From the NCBI RefSeq assembly GCF_029893635.1, contig NZ_JARXYR010000002.1, positions 3,137,001 to 3,201,000 on the forward strand: a DNA stretch of 64,000 nucleotides, read 5' to 3'. The position numbers were made by a program, and so were the translations under genes. This DNA is from Variovorax sp. TBS-050B. GTDB lineage: Bacteria > Pseudomonadota > Gammaproteobacteria > Burkholderiales > Burkholderiaceae_C. The stretch's first letter is position 1, and each line of letters begins with the position of its first letter. The notes under the pieces were generated by a model, which saw only the letters and a list, made by a program, of their open reading frames with translations, was not told where the DNA came from and made no database searches. This document shows, one piece after another, positions 17,531 to 26,130 of the stretch.

Positions 17531-19195
17531 TCAGCGCGTCTGCAGCCGCGCGTCCTTGGGATAGCTGATCGTGTAGTCGGCCGCCACGCGCGCGCTGCGG
17601 CCCGCGTCGAGCGTCAGCCGCCACATCGCCAGGCCCGGCTGCTTGTTCCAGGCCAGGTCGCCGGGCTGCGGCGAGAACTGCGCCGCCACGCGCACCTGCT
17701 CGTCGACCGAGACCGGCGCCGCCTCGAGCACCTGCACCTCGATCGGCGTGCGGTGGCGGTTCTCGACCACGTAGGCACGCTGCACCTTGCGCTCGGCGCG
17801 GGTGCCCGCGAAGCCGCCCGTGCCCTGGCTGTCGTTCTCGGGCTCGGCTTGCACGCGCACCAGTTCGTCGCGGCCGAAGGAGAGCGTGAGCCGGGCGTCG
17901 TCGGGCGCGCTCCAGCGGCCGTTGCCCACGTAGCTGCCGTCGCGGTAGAGCTGCAGCGGCCCGGCCGGCCACACGCCCGCGGGCTGCGGCAGCTCGGCGA
18001 CCAGGAAGGCGCTCGGGTCGATGCGCGGGCTGGTGCGCGCGGCGAGCCTGGCGGTGTCTTCATGGTGGCCGAGCGCCAGCGTGACGCGCTGGCCGTTGGA
18101 GGGCACGTCGATCAGCTGCCCCGGCGCGAATTCGGTGGCGAAGCTGTTGTCGAACACGTTCACGTCGAAGAGCGGCGGCGCCTCGGCGATCGCGCGCCGC
18201 TCGGCCACGGCGGCGGGCGCCGGCGCGGCCATCATCGGCGCCATCGCATCGGTGCTCCTGGCCTGGGGCCGCGGCGGCGGCTCGATGCCGATGCGCCATG
18301 CGCCCGGCGTGCGGCCCGCGGTCTCGCGGCGCGGCTGGCCGGTCGAGAGCACCAGCTTCACGCCCTGCCAGTCCTCGCCCGTGGCCTGCGCCACCAGCGC
18401 CTGACGCTCGATGCGCACCTTGCGCGTGGCGGTGTCGAGCAGCGCGCGGTAGCTCGGCGTCCAGCCGGGGCCGTTGACCTGGTAGCTGAGCTTCACGTCG
18501 GCGTCGGCGCTGGCGGCGAGCGTCACCGTCACCGCCATCACCTGCGCCCCCTGGCCCTGCGTGCGCTTGCGCTCGGCCAGCAGCGGATCGAGCTGGCGGT
18601 CGATGTCGGCCTGCCGGCGCTGGAGCTGGTGCTGCTTCTGCAGCGCGTCCTGGCCGGTGCGGCGCATCGCGTCGGTCATGGCCGCCAGGCCGCGCGCATC
18701 GGCCGGCGGCCGCGCGCCCTGGGCCGCTTCGCCGCTGCCGCCGGCCAGGCCGCGGAGGTAGCCGGTCACCAGGCCCAGGGCATCGTTCTCGGCCTGCAGC
18801 GCCGCCTTCTGGTCCTCGAGTTCGCGGATGCGGCCGTCGAGCGCGCTGGTCGCGCAGCGCGCCGAGCGCTCGCGCGGCTCGGTGAGCACCGAGGTCTCGC
18901 CGACGCGCACCGCGGCACCGGCCTCGACCTGCAGGCTCTGCACGTCCAGCCCGGCGGGCAGGCAGGCGAAGGTGACCGAGCGGCTGCCGGCCGCGACGCG
19001 TGCCACGCGTTCGACCGTGGCGCTGCCGGGATAGACCTTGACCTGCGTGATGCGCGAAGGCGTGGCCGCCGCGGCGCCCGCGAGGGTCTGCGCATGGGCG
19101 AGCGTGCCGAACACGGCCGCGGCCGCCACGAGGGCGGTGGTGCGCCAGCCGGCGCGCAGCGGAAGAAGGGGGGAGGGACGGGAGATGGCGGTCAT
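17531..19195 (-). CDS. MuiA-family protein (DUF4140/DUF4139), exported
   Basis: 554 residues. An Ala-rich signal peptide ends near LAHAQT (residue 36). The N-terminal DUF4140 region has QVKVYPGSATVERVARV and LPAGLDVQSLQVE. A coiled-coil stretch is at about 118-140 (RIRELEDQKAALQAENDA), and the long beta-rich DUF4139 region contains YQVNGPGWTPSYRALLDT. Family members include the mucoidy inhibitor MuiA; their biochemical function is not known to me. It is convergent with the TonB receptor (18-base gap) and divergent from a thioesterase. Confidence 0.87.
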   Translation of the reverse strand: MTAISRPSPLLPLRAGWRTTALVAAAAVFGTLAHAQTLAGAAAATPSRITQVKVYPGSATVERVARVAAGSRSVTFACLPAGLDVQSLQVEAGAAVRVGETSVLTEPRERSARCATSALDGRIRELEDQKAALQAENDALGLVTGYLRGLAGGSGEAAQGARPPADARGLAAMTDAMRRTGQDALQKQHQLQRRQADIDRQLDPLLAERKRTQGQGAQVMAVTVTLAASADADVKLSYQVNGPGWTPSYRALLDTATRKVRIERQALVAQATGEDWQGVKLVLSTGQPRRETAGRTPGAWRIGIEPPPRPQARSTDAMAPMMAAPAPAAVAERRAIAEAPPLFDVNVFDNSFATEFAPGQLIDVPSNGQRVTLALGHHEDTARLAARTSPRIDPSAFLVAELPQPAGVWPAGPLQLYRDGSYVGNGRWSAPDDARLTLSFGRDELVRVQAEPENDSQGTGGFAGTRAERKVQRAYVVENRHRTPIEVQVLEAAPVSVDEQVRVAAQFSPQPGDLAWNKQPGLAMWRLTLDAGRSARVAADYTISYPKDARLQTR

Positions 19196-19406
19196 CGAAA
19201 AGCCTCGTTGGTGGTTCGTTCCTCCACTCCTACGGCCGGCTTCGGCGAACGGGGTTGACGCTCCTTCAAAAAAACTGTCGCGCAGGCAACTCCCGCGGCC
19301 GCGCGCGTCGCAGTCGCGACGGCGCGCGCGGCCTGCCGTTCGTAGAGTGGCCGCGGGACCCGACGCCCCATTCGTTCATTCCCGCCGAAGAGAAAGAAGG
19401 ACCGCC

Positions 19407-19838
19407 ATGCTCGACACCATCCAGGCCATCAACCGGACCGCCGCGTTCAACCGCTGGGCCGGCTTCGAGGTCACGCGCGCCGCCGACGGCGAGGCCGAGC
19501 TGCGCATGGCCTGGCGCGAGGAGGACATGGGCCAGTACGCCGGCTTCCTGCACGCGGGGCTGATCGGCGCCATGCTCGACACCGCCTGCGGCTTTGCGGC
19601 CGCGACGGTGGCGGGGCGGGTGCTGGCCTCGCACTTCTCGGTCAACTGCCTCTCGCCCGCGATCGGCCGTGTCTTCGTGGCGCGCGGCCGGGTGGTGAAG
19701 GCCGGGCGCAAGCAGGTCTTCGCCACGGCCGAGCTCCATGGCCAGGGCGAGGGCGACAGCCTCAAGCTCCTGGCGACGGGGAGCGCCATCCTGGTTCCGG
19801 TGGAAGAGGCGCCGCCCGCGACGCCGCCGCGCGCCTGA
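19407..19838 (+). CDS. PaaI-type hotdog-fold thioesterase
   Basis: 143 residues. The hotdog signature is seen as YAGFLHAGLIGAMLDTACG around residues 48-66, with the central helix and the HAG turn that in PaaI-like enzymes holds the thioester carbonyl. HFSVNCLSPAIGRVFVARGR follows as the strand dimer interface. It would hydrolyse acyl- or aryl-CoA thioesters. The ATG follows an AAAGAAGGA site. Its last 77 bases overlap the acyltransferase gene on the other strand. Confidence 0.88.
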   Translation: MLDTIQAINRTAAFNRWAGFEVTRAADGEAELRMAWREEDMGQYAGFLHAGLIGAMLDTACGFAAATVAGRVLASHFSVNCLSPAIGRVFVARGRVVKAGRKQVFATAELHGQGEGDSLKLLATGSAILVPVEEAPPATPPRA

Positions 19839-20988
19839 GCCCGAAGCAGGGCCGCAGCCAGCCGACGCGGCGGGTCAGCCCGTCGGTCAGCAGCGCGCAG
19901 CCGGCGATGGTCAGCAGCACGAGCAGTGCGGGCTCGAGCACCGGCCCCAGCGCCAGCGGCGCGAGCAGCACGATGCCCGCGACGATCAGCGTCTGGTGCA
20001 GCACGTACCAGGGATAGACCGACGCGTTGGCCCAGCGCAGCCATGGCCATGGCCGGTTCAGGTGGCGATGGCCGTGGCCCAGCAGGGTGGCGACCGCGAG
20101 CCACAGGTAGAGCATGCGCAGCACGTCGATCGCCGCGCCGGAAAGCGGCCCTCGCGGGCCGAGCCGCAGCGCGACGAAGGCACCGAACGCCGCCGCCGCG
20201 AGCAGCAGCGACACCCGCCGCAGGCGCGCCAGCTCGTGCCAGATGCCGGCGTCCGTGCCCATCCACCAGCCGTAGAGGAACACGGTGAAGTAGATGCTGT
20301 GCAGGTGGAAGTCGCGCACCAGGTCGTGCGTGGGCGGAAAGTGCGGCGCCAGCAGCATCGTCCAGGCGATCAGCGGCAGCGCGGGCAGCACCAGCAGGCG
20401 CCATCCGCGCAGGCCGTCGAAGCCGCGGCGGATCGCCTGGCCGGCGCGCGAGCGCCACAGCGGCAGCGTGAGCGCCACGACCGCGGTGTAGGCGAACAGG
20501 TAGGGCAGGTACCAGAGGTGGTTCCAGGTGATGCCGAATGCCGCGCCGGTGAAGGCCTGCCGCGGCCAGGGCTCGCGCATCGGCAGGTAGCGCAGCAGGA
20601 AGGTGCCGAAGCCGGGCGCCACCAGCCCATTGGCCACCCCTTCCGCATAGGCCTGGTAGGGCACCACGACCGCCATGCCGAAGACCAGCGGCAGCAGCAG
20701 CCGCATGCCGCGGCCGCGCAGCAGCTGCCAGGGGCTCCGGCCGCGGCTGAGCAGGGCCAGCGACACGCCCGAGATCAGGAACACCAGGTCCATGCGCCAG
20801 AGGTTGAGCATCCGCATCGGCCATTGCAGCCATTCGGCCGCATGCGGGCTCTTGAGGTGCCAGGGCCAGCCGGCCACGTAGTACATGGCGACGTGGTAGA
20901 GGATGACGAGCAGGAAGGCGAGCGCGCGCAGCGCGTCGATGTCGTGGCGGCGAGCCGATGGGGCGGCGAGGGCGGACGGGGGGTGCAT
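19762..20988 (-). CDS. Integral-membrane acyltransferase (acyltransferase-3/MdoC-like)
   Basis: 408 residues with about ten hydrophobic helices. The N-terminus RRHDIDALRALAFLLVILYH is the classic start of acyltransferase-3 proteins, with the active-site His at the end of helix 1. It continues with MDLVFLISGVSLALLSRGRS. Proteins of this group O-acylate glycans, glucans or lipids at the inner membrane; the MdoC branch succinylates periplasmic glucans. The acceptor is unknown. The tail overlaps the thioesterase gene by 77 bases in antisense. An upstream in-frame extension is rejected because the ATG at 20988 directly precedes the conserved start. Confidence 0.85.
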   Translation of the reverse strand: MHPPSALAAPSARRHDIDALRALAFLLVILYHVAMYYVAGWPWHLKSPHAAEWLQWPMRMLNLWRMDLVFLISGVSLALLSRGRSPWQLLRGRGMRLLLPLVFGMAVVVPYQAYAEGVANGLVAPGFGTFLLRYLPMREPWPRQAFTGAAFGITWNHLWYLPYLFAYTAVVALTLPLWRSRAGQAIRRGFDGLRGWRLLVLPALPLIAWTMLLAPHFPPTHDLVRDFHLHSIYFTVFLYGWWMGTDAGIWHELARLRRVSLLLAAAAFGAFVALRLGPRGPLSGAAIDVLRMLYLWLAVATLLGHGHRHLNRPWPWLRWANASVYPWYVLHQTLIVAGIVLLAPLALGPVLEPALLVLLTIAGCALLTDGLTRRVGWLRPCFGLRRAAASRAAPLPPEPGWRSPSPGA

Positions 20989-21139
20989 GGAAGTTCCTTG
21001 GGAACGCGAGCGCCCATGGTTGCGGTGCCCCGCCGCCCGCGGCGCGTCCGCGGGACCAGCCGCGCGCTTTTTGTGACGAGCGGCGGCCCCGCGGGACGAA
21101 ATTTCCCCGCGCGGCACGCGGATCGCGAGAATCCCGCCC

Positions 21140-22036
21140 ATGGGAGATTCCCCGAAGAACCTGTACGAACGCTACGAACCGGTCCGCCGCCGCGTGGAAG
21201 TCGGCTTCTGGATCGTCTTCATGGCGCTGCAGGCGCTGTTCAACACCAGCGTGGCGCTGGTCGACGCGCGCGATCGCGCGGTGCCGCGCGCCGCCTGGGA
21301 GATCGTGACCTGGGAGGTGTCGAGCCACCTCGTGCTGCTGGCGCTGGTGCCGGCCGTGGTGGCGCTCCAGCGCCGGCTCGCGCCGCTCGCGCGGACCCGG
21401 CTGCTGCACTACCTGGCCTGGCATCTGGCCGGCAGCGTGATGTTCAGCCTGGTGCACGTGGCCGCGATGTTCGCGCTGCGGGCCCTGGTCTACGCGGCCG
21501 CCGGCGAGCGCTACGACTTCGCGGGCTGGACCGGCCGCTGGGGCTACGAATACCTCAAGGACGTGCGCGCCTACCTGTCGATGGTGTTCGGCATCTGGGT
21601 CTACGGCGTCTTCATGCTGCGGCTGCAGGGCGAGGCGCGGCTGCTCGATCCGCCCGAGGCGGCGCCCGCCGCTGCGGCCGCCGAACGGAGCCCGCCCGCG
21701 CCGCCGGCGCGGCCGGAGCGCTTCCTGGTGCGCAAGCTGCGGCGCGAGTTCCTCATCGCCGCAGGCGACATCGACTGGCTGCAGGCCGAGGGCAACTACG
21801 TCGGCCTGCACGTCAACGGCCACGACTACCTGCTGCGCGCCACGCTGACCGACTTTCTGACCCAGCTCGATCCCGCCCGCTTCGTGCGGGTGCACCGCAG
21901 CCATGCGGTGAACCTCGGGCGCATCCGCGAGATCGAGCCGCTCGACGGCGGCGACGCCCGGCTGCACATGCACGACGGCACCACCGTGCCCTGCAGCCGC
22001 CGCTACCGCGACGCGCTGCGCGCCGCGGCGGGCTGA
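21140..22036 (+). CDS. Membrane-anchored LytTR DNA-binding regulator
   Basis: 298 residues. Four hydrophobic segments at about 24-38, 60-75, 95-115 and 145-160 form a membrane domain. A Pro/Ala-rich linker follows at about 172-195. The LytTR DNA-binding domain is at about 198-296, with DIDWLQAEGNYVGLHV, then FVRVHRSHAVNLGRI and the final CSRRYRDAL. There is no receiver domain or kinase. The protein therefore looks like a one-component membrane sensor that binds DNA itself, as in the MHYT/YehU-independent LytTR group. It is followed by an Amt transporter 206 bases downstream on the same strand; a regulatory link is possible. Confidence 0.88.
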   Translation: MGDSPKNLYERYEPVRRRVEVGFWIVFMALQALFNTSVALVDARDRAVPRAAWEIVTWEVSSHLVLLALVPAVVALQRRLAPLARTRLLHYLAWHLAGSVMFSLVHVAAMFALRALVYAAAGERYDFAGWTGRWGYEYLKDVRAYLSMVFGIWVYGVFMLRLQGEARLLDPPEAAPAAAAAERSPPAPPARPERFLVRKLRREFLIAAGDIDWLQAEGNYVGLHVNGHDYLLRATLTDFLTQLDPARFVRVHRSHAVNLGRIREIEPLDGGDARLHMHDGTTVPCSRRYRDALRAAAG

Positions 22037-22242
22037 GGCGGCGCCCCGCCCTGCCGGCAGCGCCATCCGGGTGCGCGGCGGTGCGTCCCGTTCCGGTGCG
22101 AGGTGCCCGCTTCAGGCCCCGGAATGGCTCGGCATGCACCATCTACGCGCTTTCAGGCACCGTTTTTGCTTGCCTGCGGCGCCGGCCCGATCGATTCGGG
22201 TGCGATGCACCAATTCAATCCCAAAAACTGCAAGAAGCTCCC

Positions 22243-23445
22243 ATGGACGCACTCAAACAGGGCGCAGATGCGCTGTTCATCCTCCTCGGCGCCATCATGG
22301 TCCTGGCCATGCATGCCGGCTTTGCCTTTCTGGAACTGGGCACCGTGCGCAAGAAGAACCAGGTCAATGCGCTGGTGAAGATCCTGGTCGACTTCTCGGT
22401 CTCGACCATCGTGTACTTCGTCGTCGGCTACGGCGTGGCCTACGGCACGCATTTCTTCGTGGGCGCGGGCGAGCTGGCCGCCAGGAGCGGCTTCGAGCTC
22501 GTGAAGTTCTTCTTCCTGCTGACCTTCGCGGCCGCCATTCCGGCCATCATCTCCGGCGGCATCGCCGAGCGCGCCAAGTTCTGGCCGCAGCTCATCGCCA
22601 CCGCCGTCATCGTCGGGCTGGTGTATCCCTTCTTCGAGGGCATCGCCTGGAACAAGCACTTCGGCATCCAGGAATGGATCGCCTCGGTCACCGGCCACGA
22701 GTTCCACGATTTCGCGGGCTCGGTGGTGGTGCATGCGGTGGGCGGCTGGCTCGCGCTGCCCGCGGTGCTGCTGCTCGGCGCGCGCCGCAACCGCTACCGC
22801 GGCGACGGCTCGCTGTCTGCGCATCCGCCGTCGAACATTCCCTTCCTCGCGCTCGGCGCCTGGGTGCTCTGCGTGGGCTGGTTCGGCTTCAACGTGATGA
22901 GCGCGCAGACCATCGACAAGATCTCGGGCCTGGTGGCCGTCAATTCGCTGATGGCGATGGTCGGCGGCACGCTGGTGGCGCTGGCGATGGGCCGCAACGA
23001 CCCGGGCTTCGTCTACAACGGACCGCTGGCGGGCCTGGTGGCCGTGTGCGCGGGCTCCGACCTGATGCACCCGATCGGCGCGCTGGTGGTGGGCGGCGTG
23101 GCCGGCGCGATCTTCGTCTTCATGTTCACGCTCACGCAGAACAAATGGAAGGTCGACGACGTGCTCGGCGTCTGGCCGCTGCACGGCCTGTGCGGCACCT
23201 GGGGCGGCATCGCGGCCGGCCTCTTCGGCACCCAGGCGCTTGGCGGCATCGGCGGCGTGAACCTCGGCGCGCAACTCATCGGCACCTTGATGGGCGTGGT
23301 GTGGGCGCTCGCGGGCGGCTTCGCGGTGTACGGCGCGCTCAAGGCCACCATGGGGCTCAGGCTGTCGCAGGAAGAGGAGTTCGACGGCGCCGACCTGTCG
23401 ATCCACCACATCTCGGCCACGCCGGAGCGCGAAGTCAACTGGTGA
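22243..23445 (+). CDS. amt: Ammonium transporter, Amt family
   Basis: 400 residues with eleven predicted membrane helices. It starts DALKQGADALFILLGAIMVLAMHAGFAFLELGT-like, with the Amt Glu/Leu motif at the end of helix 1. The signature DFAGSVVVHAVGGW is at about residues 159-172, and the second conserved block WPLHGLCGTWGGIAAGLFG is at about 308-326, including the pore histidines His168 and His312 or near them. It conducts ammonium at the inner membrane. There is no Sec signal. glnK is not adjacent, which is unusual because amtB is normally paired with it. The next gene upstream encodes a membrane LytTR protein. Confidence 0.94.
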   Translation: MDALKQGADALFILLGAIMVLAMHAGFAFLELGTVRKKNQVNALVKILVDFSVSTIVYFVVGYGVAYGTHFFVGAGELAARSGFELVKFFFLLTFAAAIPAIISGGIAERAKFWPQLIATAVIVGLVYPFFEGIAWNKHFGIQEWIASVTGHEFHDFAGSVVVHAVGGWLALPAVLLLGARRNRYRGDGSLSAHPPSNIPFLALGAWVLCVGWFGFNVMSAQTIDKISGLVAVNSLMAMVGGTLVALAMGRNDPGFVYNGPLAGLVAVCAGSDLMHPIGALVVGGVAGAIFVFMFTLTQNKWKVDDVLGVWPLHGLCGTWGGIAAGLFGTQALGGIGGVNLGAQLIGTLMGVVWALAGGFAVYGALKATMGLRLSQEEEFDGADLSIHHISATPEREVNW

Positions 23446-23463
23446 CCGGGCAGGGCGGCGGCC

Positions 23464-23823
23464 TCAGCACTTCTGGAAGCGCCTGCATGCGGGCACCGCG
23501 CGGATCGCCACCACCGTGTTCTCGCCGTCGATGCGGCGCGAGACGAACTCCACCGGCGAGTCGTCGGCGATGCCGTCCAGCAGCGCGCGGTCGGCGAGCC
23601 GGAAGGTCTGCGTGCTGAACGGCAGCTTCGCGCGCGGCACCAGCGTGAGCCGGACGTAGGGCTTGCCGGCTTCCTCGTGCGCCGACTTGAATCGGGCGCG
23701 GGTGTAGACGGGCTGGGTCTCGCCAGCGGCCGGGGCCGGCGTGGGCTGCGCGGCGGCGGGTCCGGCGATGAGGCTCAGGCCCAGGGCGGCCAGGGCCAGG
23801 TGATGTGATGGCGAGAAGGGCAT
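23464..23823 (-). CDS. Periplasmic CusF-like protein lacking the usual metal ligands
   Basis: 119 residues. The signal peptide ends near AAAQPT (residue 26). The mature part has the order of a CusF small beta barrel: VRLTLVPRAKLPFSTQTFRL, then ADRALLDGIADDSPVEF and the final ENTVVAIRAV strand. In CusF the segment before the F/V-R-V strand carries a Trp and two Met copper ligands. Here it reads PFSTQTF, with no Trp or Met, and two Cys occur at the C-terminus instead (PACRRFQKC). Copper binding in the CusF manner is therefore doubtful. It is divergent from a GNAT gene and convergent with amt. Confidence 0.6.
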   Translation of the reverse strand: MPFSPSHHLALAALGLSLIAGPAAAQPTPAPAAGETQPVYTRARFKSAHEEAGKPYVRLTLVPRAKLPFSTQTFRLADRALLDGIADDSPVEFVSRRIDGENTVVAIRAVPACRRFQKC

Positions 23824-23887
23824 GCGCAGGCTCCTTGTCCGAAGGCGCGGGAAGCCCATTCTGGCGCGCCCGACCTTCGGCGCCGCC

Positions 23888-23937
23888 AAAGGCCGGTCGG
23901 CCTTTCTTCTTTCTTCTCGGCTTTGGCTTTGCCAAAG
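23888..23937. repeat. Two adjacent hairpins between divergent genes
   Basis: The first is AAAGGCCG-GT-CGGCCTTT (23888-23905) and the second CTTTGGC-TTT-GCCAAAG (23921-23937). They are separated by a pyrimidine stretch, CTTCTTTCTTCTCGG. Both arms are perfect. They lie between the start of the CusF-like gene and the GNAT gene, where a terminator is not needed. A regulatory leader is possible. Confidence 0.45.
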
Positions 23938-24010
23938 CTTGGCTTCTGCACAATCGCCGCCCCGCGAATGCGGCGACGTACGCCGCACCGGGACCTCAGG
24001 GAGAGAGACC

Positions 24011-25063
24011 ATGACCGACATCCAACGTTTCGACGTCGACACGGCCGGCCCGGCCGAGTGGGCGCGCTTTCATCGCTACCGGCGCCTTCGCGACGAGGAG
24101 CTGCACCCCGGCGAGCCGCAGTCCACCGACGCCGATTTCGAGCACGCGGCGCGCCGCCGCATGCCCTTCTTCGAGGCCGAGCGCTTCGTGGCCCTCGAAG
24201 GCGCCGAGCAGGTCGGCAACCTGATGATCTGGCGGCGGCGGCCCGATGCGCCGAACAGCGAGCCTTTTGCGCCGCATGCGGACGCATGGCTCGGCGTGCT
24301 GGAGGCGCACCGGCGCCGCGGCATCGGCAGCCGGCTGCTGCAGCCGCTCCTGGCCTTCATGCGTACGCATGGCAAGACGGTCGCCACGATGAACACCTTT
24401 CATCCCGACGGGCACGCCTTCCTGGCCGCCGCGGGCGCGGTCCTCAAGCACCGCGCGGTGGAAAGCCGGATGCAGATCGACCGCCTCGATGCCGGGCAAC
24501 TCGCGCGCTGGAAGGCCGAGGGCAATGCAGGCGGCGCGCTGCAGTTCGAGATCCATGCCGGCCGCACGCCGATGGAGCGCCTCGCGCAACTGATGACACC
24601 GTTCTCGGACATGTTCAACGACATGCCGCTCGGCGAACTCGAACTGCCGCCCGCGCGCTACGAGCTCGATGGCTATGCCGACTGGTACCGCGAACTGGAC
24701 CGCAGCGGCGGCGAGCACCACCTCGTGCTGCTGGTCGACGCCGACGGCATGCTGGCCGCGATGTGCGAGGCCTACTGGGACGCCCGCACGCCGGAGCGCC
24801 TGTACCAGCGCCTGACCGGCGTGGCGCGGGCCTGGCGCGGCCGCTCGCTGGCCAAGGCGGTGAAGGCCGCGATGCTCGAGAACGTGCGCGCACGGCATCC
24901 CGGGCTGCGCACCGTCATCACCTACAACGCGGAGGTCAACGCGCCGATCCTCGCGATCAACCGGCGGCTGGGCTTCGAGGTGCATCGGCGGCAGGGCTTC
25001 TACCAGCTGGGGGTCGAAGCGCTTGCGGCATACATGGCGCGGCGCGGCGAACCGGCGGCGTGA
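24011..25063 (+). CDS. Tandem-GNAT N-acetyltransferase-like protein
   Basis: 350 residues with two acetyltransferase folds. The first, at about 40-150, has AWLGVLEAHRRRGIGSRLLQ, the R/Q-x-x-G-x-G/A acetyl-CoA loop. The second, at about 215-345, has GVARAWRGRSLAKAVKAAML followed by NAEVNAPILAINRRLGFEVH, the conserved motif B of N-acyltransferases. Proteins of this double-GNAT type include mycothiol synthase, but the natural acceptor here is unknown. A GAGAGAGACC leader sets the ATG. It is transcribed with the downstream deacylase about 100 bases later. Confidence 0.85.
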   Translation: MTDIQRFDVDTAGPAEWARFHRYRRLRDEELHPGEPQSTDADFEHAARRRMPFFEAERFVALEGAEQVGNLMIWRRRPDAPNSEPFAPHADAWLGVLEAHRRRGIGSRLLQPLLAFMRTHGKTVATMNTFHPDGHAFLAAAGAVLKHRAVESRMQIDRLDAGQLARWKAEGNAGGALQFEIHAGRTPMERLAQLMTPFSDMFNDMPLGELELPPARYELDGYADWYRELDRSGGEHHLVLLVDADGMLAAMCEAYWDARTPERLYQRLTGVARAWRGRSLAKAVKAAMLENVRARHPGLRTVITYNAEVNAPILAINRRLGFEVHRRQGFYQLGVEALAAYMARRGEPAA

Positions 25064-25167
25064 GGGCGCGCGCGTCGGTGCGGAACCCGGCTGAAAGCGG
25101 CGCCCGGCACGAACATGCGGGCTGTAGCAAACTCGCCCCACCTCCGCTTCGCCCGCCTCACGCCACC

Positions 25168-26106
25168 ATGACCCTCACGCCCCCCGCCTTCGAAGTCCTG
25201 CCGCGCGATCTCTCGGCCTACCGCCAGGGCAACATCGGCATCGACTACGTGCACCGCTTCGAATCCGGCAAGCCCGGCCCGCACGTGCTGATCAACGCCC
25301 TCACGCACGGCAACGAGATCTGCGGCATGACGGCCGCCACCCACCTGCTCGACCAGGGCGTGCGCCCGAAGATCGGCACGCTGACCGTGAGCTTCGCGAA
25401 CATCGAGGCCTACGAATCGTTCAGCCAGGAGGCGCCCTACGACAGCCGCCAGATCGTGCACAACCTCAACCGCATCTGGTCGCCCGATTGGCTCGACGGC
25501 AGCGAGGACAGCCCCGAGCTGCGCCGCGCGCGCATCCTGCGCCCCGTGGTCGAAGCGGCCGACCACATCCTCGACATCCACTCGACCAGCCAGGACGTCG
25601 TGCCGTTCTGGGTCTACCCGGCCTTCGAGCGCAACGCCGCGGTGGCCATGGCCGTCGGCCGGCCGCCGGTGCATCTGGTGATGCCCGAGGGCCTCGGCTC
25701 GGGCACGCCGCTGATCCAGTACGGCCGCCACGGCGGCCCCGAGGGCGATGGCGTGGCGCTGGTGGTCGAATGCGGCCAGCACTTCCGGCGCTCGGCATCG
25801 GAGCTGGCGACTGCGGTGGCATACGACTTCCTCGCCCATTTCGGCCTCGTCGACCCCGTGGAGCCGGCCGCACCCGCACCCGAACCGCAGCGCCGCTTCG
25901 AGCTGCTGCAGACGCATGTGATCCAGCGCGAGGACTTCGCCTTCGTGCGTCCTCTGATCGGCTTCGAGACCTTCGCGAAGGGCGAGCTGATCGCGACCAA
26001 CGGAGCCGAGGAAATCCGCGCGCCGGTCGACGGCTGCACCGTGTTCATGCCCGCGCAGCGCGTGATCGTGGGGCGGGAGGCGGTGTATCTGACGAAGCCG
26101 ATCTGA
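25168..26106 (+). CDS. Succinylglutamate desuccinylase/aspartoacylase-family zinc deacylase
   Basis: 312 residues. The first zinc-binding motif is THGNEICG, with His47 and Glu50 (H-x-x-E). The second metal His lies in ILDIHSTSQD near residue 137, and the catalytic Glu in VALVVECGQH near 200. The C-terminal beta domain is present (GFETFAKGELIATNG). The M14-like family removes N-acyl groups from amino acids. The actual substrate is unknown. AstABD arginine-catabolism genes are absent, so astE is not assigned. It lies just downstream of a tandem-GNAT gene: an acyl-transfer enzyme next to an acyl-removal enzyme. Confidence 0.87.
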   Translation: MTLTPPAFEVLPRDLSAYRQGNIGIDYVHRFESGKPGPHVLINALTHGNEICGMTAATHLLDQGVRPKIGTLTVSFANIEAYESFSQEAPYDSRQIVHNLNRIWSPDWLDGSEDSPELRRARILRPVVEAADHILDIHSTSQDVVPFWVYPAFERNAAVAMAVGRPPVHLVMPEGLGSGTPLIQYGRHGGPEGDGVALVVECGQHFRRSASELATAVAYDFLAHFGLVDPVEPAAPAPEPQRRFELLQTHVIQREDFAFVRPLIGFETFAKGELIATNGAEEIRAPVDGCTVFMPAQRVIVGREAVYLTKPI

Positions 26107-26130
26107 GCGGCGCCGCGTGCGCGTCGACCT

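Noticed and set aside
22037..22242. Riboswitch or sigma-54 promoter before amt
   Set aside because: No GG-N10-GC element at a convincing position and no conserved riboswitch core could be recognised by eye.
23888..23937. Bidirectional terminator
   Set aside because: The flanking genes diverge, so no transcript end is expected here, and neither stem is followed by a clear T-run in the right place.
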